Positions 8,339 through 19,907 of a stretch of DNA of 64,000 nucleotides are shown here, piece after piece. Position 1 is the first letter of the stretch; each line of letters opens with the position of its first letter. The DNA comes from Streptomyces sp. CA-278952. Its GTDB lineage: Bacteria; Actinomycetota; Actinomycetes; Streptomycetales; Streptomycetaceae. The stretch covers positions 496,001 through 560,000 of the forward strand of contig NZ_CP112880.1 of the NCBI RefSeq assembly GCF_028747205.1. Direction: 5' to 3'. A model generated the notes under the pieces. That model saw only the letters and a program-made list of their open reading frames with translations, searched no databases and had not been told where the DNA came from. The position numbers and the translations under genes are program-made.

Positions 8339-10753
8339 ATGCACTCCCCCCACGATCCGTACGTCCGGGTGCGCGGCGCCCGCGAGCACAACCTCAAGAA
8401 CGTCGAGGTCGACATCCCACGCGACACCCTGACCGTGTTCACGGGCGTGTCGGGGTCCGGGAAGTCCTCGCTCGCCTTCGGGACCATCTACGCGGAGGCC
8501 CAGCGCCGCTACTTCGAGTCCGTGGCCCCCTACGCCCGGCGGCTGATCCATCAGGTGGGCGCGCCCGCCGTCGGGGAGATCACCGGTCTGCCGCCCGCGG
8601 TCTCGCTGGAGCAGCGGCGCTCCGCCCCGGGGGCCCGGTCCTCCGTCGGGACGGTGACGACGCTCTCCAACTCGCTGCGCATGCTCTTCTCCCGTGCGGG
8701 CGACTATCCGCCGGGGGCCGAGCGGCTGGACTCCGACTCCTTCTCCCCCAACACCGCCGTCGGGGCGTGCCCGGAGTGCCACGGGCTGGGGCGCGTCCAC
8801 CGGACGGACGAGGAGCTGCTCGTCCCGGATCCCTCGCTGTCGATCCGGGAGGGGGCGATCGCCGCGTGGCCCGGGGCGTGGCAGGGCAAGAACCTCCGCG
8901 ATGTGCTGGACGCGCTGGGCCACGACGTCGACCGGCCGTGGCGCGAGCTGCCCGAGAAGGACCGGGAGTGGATCCTGTTCACCGACGAGCAGCCGGTGGT
9001 GACGGTGCATCCGGTACGGGACGCGGGCCGGATCCAACGCCCGTACCAGGGCACGTACATGAGTGCGCGGCGCTATGTGCTGCACACCTTCGCCGATACC
9101 AAGAGCCGGGCCCTGCGGGCGAAGGCGGAGCGCTTTCTGACGAGCTCCCCGTGCCCGGTGTGCGGCGGTAGCCGGCTGCGGCCGGAGGCGATGGCGGTGA
9201 CCTTCGCGGGGCGGACCGTCGCTGAGCTGGCCGGGCTGCCGCTGTCCGCACTGGCCGAGGTGCTGTCCGGTGCGGGGGCGGGCGGCGAGGAGACGGCCCG
9301 GGTGCTGACCGGTGATCTGCTGGCGCGGATCGGGACGGTGACGGAGCTGGGGCTCGGTTATCTGAGCCTGGACCGGACGGCCCCGACGCTGTCCTCGGGG
9401 GAGCTGCAACGGCTGCGGCTGGCCACGCAGTTGCGGTCGGGGCTCTTCGGCGTCGTCTACGTCCTGGACGAGCCGTCGGCCGGGCTGCACCCGGCGGACA
9501 CCGAGGCGCTGCTCGGGGTGCTGGGCCGGCTGAAGGAGGCCGGGAACTCGGTCTTCGTGGTGGAGCACCAGATGGACGTGGTGCGGCGGGCGGACTGGCT
9601 GGTGGACGTGGGTCCGCTGGCCGGCGAGCACGGCGGGCGGGTGCTGCACAGCGGGCCGCCCGAGGGGCTGGCCCGGGTGCCGGAGTCGGCGACGCGGCGG
9701 TTCCTGTTCGAGGAGGGGCCCGCGCCGGTACGGAAGCCGCGGGCGCCGGCCGGGTGGATCCGGCTCACCGGCGTGGAGCGGCACAATGTGCGGGGCATCG
9801 ACGCGGCGTTCCCGCTCGGGGTGTTCACGGCGGTGACCGGGGTGTCCGGCTCGGGCAAGTCGACCCTGGTCGGCCAGGTGCTCGCCGGGGTGCTGGCGGA
9901 CCGGCAGGCGGGTGAGGAGCCCGGGCCGGGTGCGCGGTACTGCGCGGCGGCCACCGGCCTGGAGGCGGTGGACCGGCTCGTCCAGGTCGACCAGAAGCCC
10001 ATCGGCCGTACGCCCCGGTCCAATCTGGCCACGTACACCGGCCTGTTCGACGCCGTGCGGAAGCTCTTCGCGGGGACGGACGCGGCGCGGGAGCGGGGGT
10101 ACACGGCGGGGCGGTTCTCGTTCAACGTGAGCGGCGGGCGGTGCGAGACCTGCCAGGGCGAGGGGTTCGTCTCGGTGGAGCTGCTGTTCCTGCCGAGCAC
10201 CTACGCGCCCTGTCCGGACTGCCACGGCGCGCGGTACAACCCGGAGACCCTGAACGTCACCCTGAACGGCCTGACGATCGCTCAGGTCCTGGAGCTGACC
10301 GTGGAGTCGGCTGCGTCCTTCTTCGCCGGGACGCCGGCCGCCGAGCGCGCGCTGACCACCCTGCTGGACGTGGGCCTCGGCTATCTGCGGCTCGGGCAGC
10401 CCGCCACGGAGCTGTCCGGCGGCGAGGCGCAGCGCATCAAGCTGGCGGCGGAGCTCCAGCGCGCCCGGCGCGGGCACACGCTGTATCTGCTGGACGAGCC
10501 GACGACGGGGCTGCATCCGGCCGATGTGGAGGTGCTGATGCGGCAGTTGCACTCCCTGGTCGACGCCGGGAGCACGGTGGTGGTCGTGGAGCACGACATG
10601 GCCGTGGTGGCGGGCGCGGACCATGTCATCGACCTGGGCCCCGAGGGGGGTGACCGGGGCGGCCGGATCGTCGCGTCCGGCACCCCGGCGGAGGTGGCGG
10701 GCGTCGCGGGGAGCCGTACGGCGCCGTATCTGGCGAAGGCGCTGCGGCGCTGA
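8339..10753 (+). CDS. UvrA-like ABC ATPase (short UvrA paralogue, DrrC type)
   Basis: A soluble double-ABC ATPase of 804 residues, related to excinuclease subunit UvrA but shorter than the usual 940-1000. Walker A motifs GVSGSGKS occur at about residue 36 and again in the second half. Signature motifs are [11 protein letters not shown] and [11 protein letters not shown]. Zinc-ligand pairs appear as CPECHG, CPVCGG, CETCQG and CPDCHG. The shortness and divergent first half fit UvrA2/DrrC-like proteins, which have been linked to drug resistance rather than core nucleotide excision repair. The ATG at 8339 has GGAG nine bases upstream; the frame extends to a TTG at 8294. Confidence 0.85.
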   Translation: MHSPHDPYVRVRGAREHNLKNVEVDIPRDTLTVFTGVSGSGKSSLAFGTIYAEAQRRYFESVAPYARRLIHQVGAPAVGEITGLPPAVSLEQRRSAPGARSSVGTVTTLSNSLRMLFSRAGDYPPGAERLDSDSFSPNTAVGACPECHGLGRVHRTDEELLVPDPSLSIREGAIAAWPGAWQGKNLRDVLDALGHDVDRPWRELPEKDREWILFTDEQPVVTVHPVRDAGRIQRPYQGTYMSARRYVLHTFADTKSRALRAKAERFLTSSPCPVCGGSRLRPEAMAVTFAGRTVAELAGLPLSALAEVLSGAGAGGEETARVLTGDLLARIGTVTELGLGYLSLDRTAPTLSSGELQRLRLATQLRSGLFGVVYVLDEPSAGLHPADTEALLGVLGRLKEAGNSVFVVEHQMDVVRRADWLVDVGPLAGEHGGRVLHSGPPEGLARVPESATRRFLFEEGPAPVRKPRAPAGWIRLTGVERHNVRGIDAAFPLGVFTAVTGVSGSGKSTLVGQVLAGVLADRQAGEEPGPGARYCAAATGLEAVDRLVQVDQKPIGRTPRSNLATYTGLFDAVRKLFAGTDAARERGYTAGRFSFNVSGGRCETCQGEGFVSVELLFLPSTYAPCPDCHGARYNPETLNVTLNGLTIAQVLELTVESAASFFAGTPAAERALTTLLDVGLGYLRLGQPATELSGGEAQRIKLAAELQRARRGHTLYLLDEPTTGLHPADVEVLMRQLHSLVDAGSTVVVVEHDMAVVAGADHVIDLGPEGGDRGGRIVASGTPAEVAGVAGSRTAPYLAKALRR

Positions 10754-10770
10754 GCCGACGGGGGCAGCGC

Positions 10771-10808
10771 GTCGATCCCGTACGGTTGTGGAACCGTACG
10801 GGATCGAC
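10771..10808. terminator. Bidirectional hairpin terminator
   Basis: A perfect 17-bp stem (GTCGATCCCGTACGGTT at 10771-10787 against 10792-10808) with a GTGG loop lies between the convergent UvrA-like and sdhB genes. Confidence 0.85.
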
Positions 10809-10828
10809 CCCCGGGGTCAACGCCCGGT

Positions 10829-11571
10829 TCAGCGGCGGACCTTGCGGGTCGCCCGCAGCCACTCCTTGTTCATCGCGGCGATCGAGGGCAGCGGGATGCC
10901 CTTGGGGCAGGCCGTGGCGCATTCGCCGGTCAGGGTGCAGCCGCCGAAGCCCTCGTCGTCCATCTGGGCCACCATGTCCAGGACGCGGGTCTCGCGCTCG
11001 GGTGCGCCCTGCGGCAGGACGTTGAGATGATTGACCTTGGCGGCCGTGAAGAGCATGGCCGAGCCGTTGGGGCAGGCCGCGACGCAGGCGCCGCAGCCGA
11101 TGCACTCGGCGTTCTCGAAGGCCAGCTCGGCGTCCGGCTTGGGCACCGGGGTCGCGTGGGCGTCCGGGGCGGTGCCGGTGGGGGCGGAGATGTAGCCGCC
11201 GGACTGGATGATCCGGTCGAACGAGGAGCGGTCCACGACCAGGTCCTTGATGACCGGGAAGGCGGAGGCCCGCCAGGGCTCGATGTCGATCGTGTCGCCG
11301 TCGGCGAAGGACCGCATGTGGAGCTGGCAGGTGGTGGTGCGCTCCGGGCCGTGGGCGTCGCCGTTGATGACGAGGCTGCACGCGCCGCAGATGCCCTCAC
11401 GGCAGTCGTGGTCAAAGGCGACGGGCTCGTCCCCGGCGAGGGTGAGTTCCTCGTTGAGGGTGTCGAGCATCTCCAGGAACGACATGTCGGCGGAGATGCC
11501 GTCGACTTCGTAGGTGGCCATGGCGCCGGGCTCTTCGGCGTTCCGCTGACGCCAGACGCGCAGGGTGAGCT

Positions 11572-11575
<4 letters not shown>
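10829..11575 (-). CDS. sdhB: Succinate dehydrogenase/fumarate reductase iron-sulfur subunit
   Basis: The 248-residue electron-transfer subunit of a membrane succinate:quinone oxidoreductase. All three cluster motifs are visible: [10 protein letters not shown] with a later Cys for the [2Fe-2S] cluster, [14 protein letters not shown] for [4Fe-4S], and [16 protein letters not shown] for the remaining 3Fe-type cluster. The start overlaps the flavoprotein stop (ATGA). The order C-A-B with a single cytochrome b subunit marks the b558-type enzyme, separate from the four-subunit sdhCDAB enzyme that Streptomyces usually also carries. Confidence 0.93.
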
Positions 11576-13521
<1,946 letters not shown>

Positions 13522-13522
13522 A

Positions 13523-14227
13523 TCAGCTCACCACTCCGGTCATGACGGCGACGGGTACGGAGATGAAGCCCACCGTCAGCACCGCTGCGAGGAGGTTGGC
13601 GAGGGTCTTCAGGATGCGGTCGCGGGTCGCGTTGCCGACGCCCAGGGTCTGCGCGGCGCTCCAGAAGCCGTGCTGGACGTGCAGGCCCATGGCGAGCACG
13701 GCGACGATGTAGATGACGTTGCCGTACCAGGTCGAGAAGGTGTCGATGACGTTCTGGTAGGGGTGCCCGGCCTCGAAACTGGTGTGCACGGTGCCGGTCG
13801 TCAGGTCGAGGATGTGCCAGACGATGAAGAGCGCCAGGATGATCCCGCCCCAGCGCATGGTCCGGGTGGCGTAGCTCGCCCGGGGCCTCTTGTGGACGTA
13901 CTTGGCCGGGCGCGCCCTGATGTCGCGCCGGCTCAGCTGGTACGCGGAGACGCCGTGCAGCACGACGGCCGCGACCAGCCCCACCCGGACGAGCCACAGC
14001 GCCCACTCGTAGTGCAGTACCGGTTCGCCCATGGTGCGCAGCCAGTGGGCGTACCCGTCGAACTCGCCGGGTCCGAAGAAGATCTTCAGGTTGCCCGCCA
14101 TGTGGGCGACGAGGTATCCGAGCATGACCAGACCGGTCACGGCCATGATCGTCTTCTTGCCGACGGTCGAGTCCCAGAGCGTACGCGTCATCGACGGCCG
14201 TCGGTCCGTCCGCGTTGCCAATGCCAT
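13523..14227 (-). CDS. sdhC: Succinate dehydrogenase cytochrome b558 subunit
   Basis: A five-helix membrane anchor of about 234 residues that binds haem b and quinone. Histidines that could ligate haem lie in [31 protein letters not shown] and MGLHVQHGF. The frame allows GTG at 14233 or ATG at 14227; neither has a clear ribosome site, so a leaderless or weakly initiated message is possible. It is the first gene of sdhCAB and is divergent from a LysR gene 90 bp away. Confidence 0.9.
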   Translation of the reverse strand: MALATRTDRRPSMTRTLWDSTVGKKTIMAVTGLVMLGYLVAHMAGNLKIFFGPGEFDGYAHWLRTMGEPVLHYEWALWLVRVGLVAAVVLHGVSAYQLSRRDIRARPAKYVHKRPRASYATRTMRWGGIILALFIVWHILDLTTGTVHTSFEAGHPYQNVIDTFSTWYGNVIYIVAVLAMGLHVQHGFWSAAQTLGVGNATRDRILKTLANLLAAVLTVGFISVPVAVMTGVVS

Positions 14228-14297
14228 GGACACGACGTTAGGGGCGGACGACCCGATCAGTCCAAGACATGGCCTGGCTCATCTCCATAGGCATTCA

Positions 14298-14307
14298 CTA
14301 TCGATAG
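14298..14307. promoter_or_regulatory. Candidate LysR operator between sdhC and the LysR gene
   Basis: The perfect 10-bp palindrome CTATCGATAG is AT-rich against its surroundings and lies 16 bp before the lysR start in the only intergenic space between the divergent genes. LysR-type sites often have dyad T-N11-A form. Binding here would fit autoregulation plus control of sdhCAB. Confidence 0.5.
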
Positions 14308-14323
14308 CCGTTAGGGTCGAGGG

Positions 14324-15220
14324 GTGCACTTCCAACAGCTCACCTACTTCGTGGCCGTCGCCGAGGCCCGGCACTTCACCCGGGCCGCCGAGGCGGTGCA
14401 TGTGTCGCAGCCCTCGCTCTCCCAGCAGATCCGGGCGCTGGAGACGGAGTTGGGCGCTGACCTGTTCAGCCGGGCCCGGGGCAATATCGCTCTCACCGAC
14501 GCGGGCGAGGCACTGTTGCCGCTCGCCCGGCGGATCCTCGCCGACGCGGAGACGGCCCGGCAGGAGGTCCAGGAGCTGGTCTCGCTGCGCAGCGGCCGGG
14601 TGCGGCTGGGGGCGACGCCGAGCCTGTGCACCGGGCTGCTCCCGGACATGCTGCGCGCCTTCCACGACCGGCATCCGGGGGTACGGCTGCTGCTGGAGGA
14701 GGGTGGCTCGCACGACCTGGTGCGTCAGCTGGCGCGGGGAGCGCTCGACCTGGCGCTGGTGGTGCTGCCCATGCCGGCCGCCTCCCCCGCGCTGACCACG
14801 GTGGAACTGCTGCACGAGGACCTGGTGGTGGTGTCCTCGGCGGCGGAGCCGCCCCCGGGGCGGGGCGGCCGGATCCGGATCGCGGATCTGGAGGGGGCGC
14901 CGCTGGTGATGTTCCGGCACGGGTACAACCTGCGGGAGCTGACCGTGGCCGCGTGCCGCGCGGAGGGCTTCGAGCCCACGTTCACCGTCGAGGGCGGCGA
15001 GATGGACGCGGTGCTCGGTTTCGTACGGGCGGGGCTCGGCATCGCCGTGGTGCCGAGCATGGCCGCCGCCCGGGCGGGCAGTGACCTGCGGAGGACTCCG
15101 CTGGCCGGCGCCGGGCTGCGGCGCACGATCGCGCTGGCGCACCGCAGCGACGTGGCTCCGCCCCGGGCCGCGCGCGAGCTCCAGCGGATGCTGCTGGAGC
15201 ACCGGCCCTCCTCCGGCTGA
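14324..15220 (+). CDS. LysR-family transcriptional regulator, probable regulator of sdhCAB
   Basis: A 298-residue LysR-type regulator. The winged helix-turn-helix occupies the first 60 residues (FVAVAEARHFTRAAEAVHVS, then QPSLSQQIRALE). The remainder is a type 2 periplasmic-binding-like effector domain. It starts at GTG. Its divergent position, 96 bp from sdhCAB, makes that operon the likely target, and a dicarboxylate or redox-linked effector can be guessed but not shown. Confidence 0.88.
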   Translation: MHFQQLTYFVAVAEARHFTRAAEAVHVSQPSLSQQIRALETELGADLFSRARGNIALTDAGEALLPLARRILADAETARQEVQELVSLRSGRVRLGATPSLCTGLLPDMLRAFHDRHPGVRLLLEEGGSHDLVRQLARGALDLALVVLPMPAASPALTTVELLHEDLVVVSSAAEPPPGRGGRIRIADLEGAPLVMFRHGYNLRELTVAACRAEGFEPTFTVEGGEMDAVLGFVRAGLGIAVVPSMAAARAGSDLRRTPLAGAGLRRTIALAHRSDVAPPRAARELQRMLLEHRPSSG

Positions 15221-15258
15221 CCGGCCGGGGCGCGAAGGTCCCTCCGCGCCCCGGCCGG
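15221..15258. terminator. Bidirectional hairpin terminator
   Basis: CCGGCCGGGGCGCG (15221-15234) pairs perfectly with 15245-15258 around a 10-base loop, between the convergent LysR and GGDEF/EAL genes. Confidence 0.85.
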
Positions 15259-15260
15259 GC

Positions 15261-17435
15261 TCAGACCGCGTCCGCCAGCAGCAGGGAGTGGATGCGGTCC
15301 GGAGCCCCGGGGCGGGCGTAGTACCAGCCCTGTGCGGTGTCGCAGCCCAGCAGCCGCAGCTGCTCGGCCTGGGCGCCCGTCTCCACGCCCTCCACCGTGA
15401 CGGCCAGCTCCAGGCTGTGGGCCAGCGACACGATGCCCTCGACGATCTTCAGATCGACCGGGTCCGCCGGGTGCTGCTGCATGCCCCGGGTGAAGGAACG
15501 GTCCAGCTTGAGCACGCTCACCGGCAGCCTGCGCAGGTTCGCCAGGTTCGAGTAGCCCGTGCCGAAGTCGTCGAGCGCGATGTCGACGCCCATCTCCGCG
15601 AGCTGCCGCAGCGGCTTGAGGAGATCGTCGTCGGCGCCGATCAGGGCGGACTCGGTCACCTCCAGGCAGAGCGCTCCCGGTTCGAGACCTGAACGCTCCA
15701 GCACGTCGACCGTCTCGGCGACGAGGTGGGGGTGGTGCAGCTGGGTCGGCGAGAGGTTCACGTTGATCCGCAGCGGCCCTCCGTCGCTGTGCCGCTCCTG
15801 CCAGAAGTTCGCCTGCCGTACGGACTCCTCCAGCACCCAGCGCCCGAGCGGCACGATGAGCCCGGTGTGCTCGGCGAGCGGGATGAACCGGTCGGGGCCG
15901 AGCACCCCGTGCTGCGGATGGCACCACCGTACGAGCGCTTCGGCGCCGTGCACCGTGCCGTCGCCCAGGTGCACGAGCGGCTGGTACTCGATGAAGAACT
16001 CGCCCCGGTCCAGGGCGGCCGGGAGCGCGGTCGTCAGCCCGTGCCGGGTGATGGCGCGCGCGTCGGCCTCGGCGTCGGCGAGCTGGTAGCGGTTGCCGCC
16101 CGCCGCCTTGGCCCGGTACATCGTGATGTCGGCGCTGCGCAGCACCTCGGCGGCGCTGCGCTCCCCGGAGGGCCCCTCGACGACGCCGATGGAGCCGCGG
16201 ACGGTCAGCTCGCGGCCGTCGAGGCGGATGGGGGAGGCGAGCGCGCCCAGGATGCGGCCGGCCAGCTCGTCCACCTCCTCGGCGGTGTCCGGGCCGGTGG
16301 TCAGCGCGACGAACTCGTCACCGCCGAGCCGGGCGACCATCTCGCCGCGCGCGGTGGCGCAGCTCTGGAGCCGGTCGGCGACCTCGACGAGGAGACGGTC
16401 GCCGGCTGCGTGGCCGAGGCTGTCGTTGATGGCCTTGAAGCCGTCGAGATCCAGATAGCAGAGGCCGAAGCGGATTCCCTCCTGGGCGGCGAGGGCCTTC
16501 TCCAGGCGCTCGAAGAACAGGGTCCGGTTGGGCAGCCCGGTGAGCGCGTCGTGGGTGGCCTCGTAGCGCAGGCGCAGATTGAGCAGCCGCCGCTCGGTGG
16601 TGTCCTCCATCAGTGCGAGCTGGTACTCGGGACGGCCTTCGGAATCCCGTAGCAGCGAGACGGTGAGGTTGGTCCACAGCACGGTGCCGTCGTTGCGGTA
16701 GTACGCCTTCTCGACCCGGTAGTGGTCGCGTTCGCCGCGTACCAGCTCGTCGTAGTACTTCCACACCTGCGGCGAGTCCTCGGGGTGGACCCACTCGTTC
16801 ACCTTGTGGCTGCGGACGTGGTTCTCCAGGCCGCCGAACATCTTGGTGAGGGTGTCGTTGATCTCCAGGATGTTGCCGTCCAGGTCGGCGACGCCGATGC
16901 CGATGGCGGCGTCCTTGAAGACCGCGCGGAACCGGGCCTCCGTGGCGTGCAGGGCCTGTTCGGCGTCCGAGCGGGCGGTCAGCGCCGAGCGGGCGATGGC
17001 CTCCTGCTCGGCGAGCGTGCGCTCGCGCAGGGCCCCGGTGAAGCCGGCGGCGAGGGTGTGCTGGATCCGGGCGCAGCGGGCCCGGCCGTCCTCGGTGGAG
17101 AGCGCGCCGGGTCCGTGGCCGCCGCAGTACAGGACGAGGTAGGAGTCGACGACGCCGAGCGTGGAGCTGAGGGCGTCCGGGTCGGTGCAGTGCGCGTCGA
17201 TCAGGGCCTCGCCGATCCGCTGGGCGGGCGAGGCGTCGAAGGGGTGGGCGTGCAGGATGCCGTTCAGCTCGCGTGCCAGGGGCAGCAGATGCTGTTCGAA
17301 CTCCGGCCGGGTGAGAGAGGTGGCCGTCAGGGGGAAGATGGCCCGGCTCCAGATTCTGGCGAATCTCCGCAGCCGGCCTTCCGGACCGTCGGGTTCCGCG
17401 TCCGGTTCCCCGGACGCCTGGGCGGGAGTGCTCAC
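15261..17435 (-). CDS. rmdA: RmdA-type PAS-GGDEF-EAL c-di-GMP enzyme
   Basis: A cytoplasmic bifunctional c-di-GMP protein of about 724 residues. Order: an N-terminal region with no assigned domain (1-150), PAS with PAC (about 165-290), GGDEF (intact GGDEF at 371-375) and EAL (EAL at 499-501, plus the downstream IALDDFGTGYSNL block). Both catalytic signatures are intact. No membrane helix is evident. The layout matches RmdA of S. coelicolor, a phosphodiesterase that affects morphological differentiation. The GTG at 17435 overlaps the stop of the upstream DUF574 gene (GTGA); the frame extends to 17516, but that would lie inside DUF574. Confidence 0.88.
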   Translation of the reverse strand: MSTPAQASGEPDAEPDGPEGRLRRFARIWSRAIFPLTATSLTRPEFEQHLLPLARELNGILHAHPFDASPAQRIGEALIDAHCTDPDALSSTLGVVDSYLVLYCGGHGPGALSTEDGRARCARIQHTLAAGFTGALRERTLAEQEAIARSALTARSDAEQALHATEARFRAVFKDAAIGIGVADLDGNILEINDTLTKMFGGLENHVRSHKVNEWVHPEDSPQVWKYYDELVRGERDHYRVEKAYYRNDGTVLWTNLTVSLLRDSEGRPEYQLALMEDTTERRLLNLRLRYEATHDALTGLPNRTLFFERLEKALAAQEGIRFGLCYLDLDGFKAINDSLGHAAGDRLLVEVADRLQSCATARGEMVARLGGDEFVALTTGPDTAEEVDELAGRILGALASPIRLDGRELTVRGSIGVVEGPSGERSAAEVLRSADITMYRAKAAGGNRYQLADAEADARAITRHGLTTALPAALDRGEFFIEYQPLVHLGDGTVHGAEALVRWCHPQHGVLGPDRFIPLAEHTGLIVPLGRWVLEESVRQANFWQERHSDGGPLRINVNLSPTQLHHPHLVAETVDVLERSGLEPGALCLEVTESALIGADDDLLKPLRQLAEMGVDIALDDFGTGYSNLANLRRLPVSVLKLDRSFTRGMQQHPADPVDLKIVEGIVSLAHSLELAVTVEGVETGAQAEQLRLLGCDTAQGWYYARPGAPDRIHSLLLADAV

Positions 17436-18250
17436 GCCTTGCGCCCAACCCCTGCGAAGCCCGAGAAGGCGTACGGGTCTTCCTGCTCCGGCGCCTGCGG
17501 GGTGTCGGGCCGCCATTCGGGCATCGACACGAGCCCCGGCTCGACCATCTCGTAGCCCTCGAAGAACTGGCCGATCTCCTCGCGCGAGCGCATGATCAGC
17601 GGGTTGCGGATGTTCTGGTAGACGCCTACCGTGCCGGCCGCCTCCTCCTTGGGCAGCGGGATGCCCTCGTACGAGGCGTGGGTCAGGACGATCAGGCTGC
17701 CGGGGGCCAGTGACTCGCGCAGCTCGGCGACCGCGCCGCGCGGGTCGTCGGCGTCCTCCACGAAGTGGAGGACCGCGACCAGCAGCAGCGCCACCGGCCG
17801 GTCCAGGTCGAGCAGTCCGGTGATCTCCGGGTTCGTCAGGATCTCCTTGGGACGGCGAAGGTCGGCGGCGGCGATGGCCGCGCGGTCGTTGCCCTCCAGG
17901 ACGGCCCGGCTGTGGGCGACGGCGACCGGGTCGTGGTCGACGTAGGCCACCTTGGCCCCGGGGTCGGCGGCCTGGGCGACCTCGTGGACGTTGCCGAAGG
18001 TCGGTATGCCGGAGCCGATGTCCAGGAACTGGCCGATACCGATGTCGACGGCGTGGCGGACGGCCCGGCGCATAAAGGCGCGATTGGCCTGCATGATCTT
18101 GGGAAGACCCGGAAGGAACTCCATGGCCTTGCGCGCGGCTTCCCGGTCCACCTCGAAATTGTGCGATCCGCCCAGATAGAAGTCGTACATGCGAGACACG
18201 CTTGGCACCGAAATGTCAATGCCCTGCGGTGCCCAGGCGGGACGCTCCAT
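17432..18250 (-). CDS. DUF574 SAM-dependent methyltransferase (Methyltransf_19)
   Basis: A 272-residue protein of the actinobacterial S-adenosylmethionine methyltransferase family PF04672. It has the family start (DISVPSVSRMYDFYLGGSHNFEVDR), SAM-site FLDIGSGIPTFGNVHE and acidic loop YVDHDPVAVAHSRA. The ATG at 18250 has GGAGA five bases upstream; an in-frame TTG lies at 18265. The stop overlaps the rmdA start. The substrate of this family is largely unknown. The tight coupling suggests a regulatory or developmental link with c-di-GMP turnover, which is inference. Confidence 0.85.
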   Translation of the reverse strand: MERPAWAPQGIDISVPSVSRMYDFYLGGSHNFEVDREAARKAMEFLPGLPKIMQANRAFMRRAVRHAVDIGIGQFLDIGSGIPTFGNVHEVAQAADPGAKVAYVDHDPVAVAHSRAVLEGNDRAAIAAADLRRPKEILTNPEITGLLDLDRPVALLLVAVLHFVEDADDPRGAVAELRESLAPGSLIVLTHASYEGIPLPKEEAAGTVGVYQNIRNPLIMRSREEIGQFFEGYEMVEPGLVSMPEWRPDTPQAPEQEDPYAFSGFAGVGRKA

Positions 18251-18391
18251 CGATGTCTCCAACAAGTCGCCACGGCGATCCGGCCATGTTCATGGTCAGT
18301 GTTGACCAGAGGCTACTGATCGGCCGCCAAGAGAGCGAGTGGAAACGGAAATTAGCGATCCGTTATTGGTCACACTCCGGTGGCATCGGCG

Positions 18392-18433
18392 GCCGGTCCG
18401 TCGCTGCGCGTATGCGAACAGCGACGGACCGGC
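18392..18433 (-). terminator. Hairpin terminator after the decayed lipoprotein gene
   Basis: GCCGGTCCGTCGCTG (18392-18406) pairs perfectly with 18419-18433 around a 12-base loop. It lies between the pseudogene and the DUF574 gene on the same strand. Confidence 0.75.
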
Positions 18434-18501
18434 ACTCCGGACGCCGCTTCCCGGTGGTTCGGGGCGACTTGGGGCTCCTGGGGGTGTTCGACCGGGCGCG
18501 A

Positions 18502-19217
18502 TCACCGGGAAGTGCCGACCAGTTGAGAATCGGGGGAAACGGCGTTCCAGGTGCCGCCCGCCCCCTGCTCGTTGGTGTCGCCGGGCTTGGCGTCGCCCGC
18601 GCAGGTGTAGAGGGGGCCAGCAGTCGATGGTCTGCTGTTTGACCCCGTCGGGGCGGTCGAAGGTGACGAATCACTTCGTCGTCACACCATCCACCGCATT
18701 TTTGGCCATGGGGGCCACTACCGGCCATTTCTTGAGGCAGTCGCCCGTGCACGCGGTCTTCATCGGCCGGGCCGAGTCCTTGGTGAAGCGGTAAACCGTC
18801 CTATCGCGTCCGTCGACGACGATGTCGCCGAGTTCCCTACCCTTGCGGACCGAAAGGCCGGCGGGAACGGTGGGATCGGCGGATTCGGCGGGATCGGCGG
18901 ATTGACCCACGTCGGCGCCATCGGCGTTCTTCGCGGCCTTCTTCCCGTCGGGGGCAGCGGCGAACCAGGTGCCGCCGCCCACGCCTGCCCGTTGAGCCGG
19001 CCCGGTGCGGTGTCTTCGCGTACCGGTACACCGGCCGGCCGCCGACGGTGAGTTGGCTGGTGCCGTCGGCGCGGGCCGCTTCCCCCAGCAGCTCGTACCC
19101 CTTCCGGTGCCGGCGCGGGACCGCGCCGTTCATGGCCCTGGGTCCGGGACGCCGACGGGGGCGCGTTCGGAGGAACGCCGAGAAGAGTGCGGCGAGCGAC
19201 GTCCACCGGACAGAGAC
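18502..19217 (-). pseudogene. Decayed COG4315-repeat lipoprotein gene
   Basis: Pieces of one secreted repeat lipoprotein (Lipoprotein_15/COG4315 type) lie in order but in different frames. Near 19100 is YELLGEAARADGTSQLTVGG, then GRPVYRYAK. Near 18982 a second frame gives GGGTWFAAAPDGKKAAKNAD and the long KTACTGDCLKKWPVVAPMAK stretch. An in-frame TGA at 18671 stops this frame, but FVTFDRPDGVKQQTIDCWP continues beyond it. Near 18618 one extra C shifts the frame once more, after which YTCAGDAKPGDTN and GGTWNAVSPD reach a stop at 18502. At least three frameshifts and one nonsense change mean it is inactive. A 16-base sequence is duplicated at 19197-19212 and 19219-19234 near its 5' end. Confidence 0.85.
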
Positions 19218-19309
19218 GCGACGTCCACCGGACAAACACGAATGGCCCATTAACCGCACGATCAGGCGAATCACCGGCAGGTGTCGCGTGTTCCCCGGCA
19301 GCGTGGATC

Positions 19310-19894
19310 ATGCTCGCGGACGTGTACGGATCACGCATCGCGCGGCTCACGACGGTCGCCGCACTTCTCTGGCTGACAGCCGTGCCGCTGCCCGCCACCG
19401 CAGACAGCTGCGCGGTGGCCACGATCGGGCAGGGAGACGGCAGTTCGTCGGTCGCCGTGGCGGGCGGCGGGGACTGCGTCGCGGTCTCCGAGCCACCACC
19501 GCCACCACCACCACCGAAGCCGCCACCCCCACCGCCTCCTCCCCCGCCGCCCCCACCACCACCTCCACCTCCACCGCCACCGCCACCGCCACCGGTGGTC
19601 GCGGAACCGCCGCCACCGGTAGTCGCGGAACCGCCGCCTCCTCCCCCTCCACCTCCGCCGCCTCCTCCCCCGCCACCGGCGCCCGCGCCACCACCGAAGC
19701 CGTCGCCGTCGCCGTCGCCGAAACCCCCGGAGCGGACCGAACCACCGCGCCCCCGGCCCGTCGCGCTGCCGACGTACCGCAAACCGGCCCGCAAACAGCC
19801 GCGGAGCGGACCGTCGTTGGTGTCCCTGACGCTGCTCATCACCGCCCCGGCGGTGTTCGCCGTTGCCGTGCTGCGGCCGCGATCATCCCGCTGA
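19310..19894 (+). CDS. Secreted/membrane protein with very long polyproline tracts
   Basis: A 194-residue protein with an N-terminal signal segment (RLTTVAALLWLTAVPLPATA), a short mature head containing two cysteines (DSCAVAT, GGDCVAV), then two extended proline tracts of 25 and 16 uninterrupted prolines. These are separated by two copies of VVAEPPPP. A basic proline-rich linker and a C-terminal hydrophobic helix ending in RPRSSR follow. The layout suggests a rigid rod attached to the membrane at its C-terminus. Translation should depend strongly on elongation factor P. It precedes the DUF4239 gene by 13 bp. No function is known. Confidence 0.75.
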   Translation: MLADVYGSRIARLTTVAALLWLTAVPLPATADSCAVATIGQGDGSSSVAVAGGGDCVAVSEPPPPPPPPKPPPPPPPPPPPPPPPPPPPPPPPPPVVAEPPPPVVAEPPPPPPPPPPPPPPPPAPAPPPKPSPSPSPKPPERTEPPRPRPVALPTYRKPARKQPRSGPSLVSLTLLITAPAVFAVAVLRPRSSR

Positions 19895-19907
19895 CCAGGA
19901 GAGATGC

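Noticed and set aside
8309..10624. A 771-codon minus-strand frame opposite the UvrA-like gene.
   Set aside because: It is a codon-position mirror of a real gene, with His/Arg/Pro bias and no recognisable domain.
19310..19894. The proline-repeat region as a CRISPR-like or satellite repeat.
   Set aside because: Repeats are CCN codons in one frame between a signal peptide and a C-terminal helix, so a protein-coding explanation is enough.
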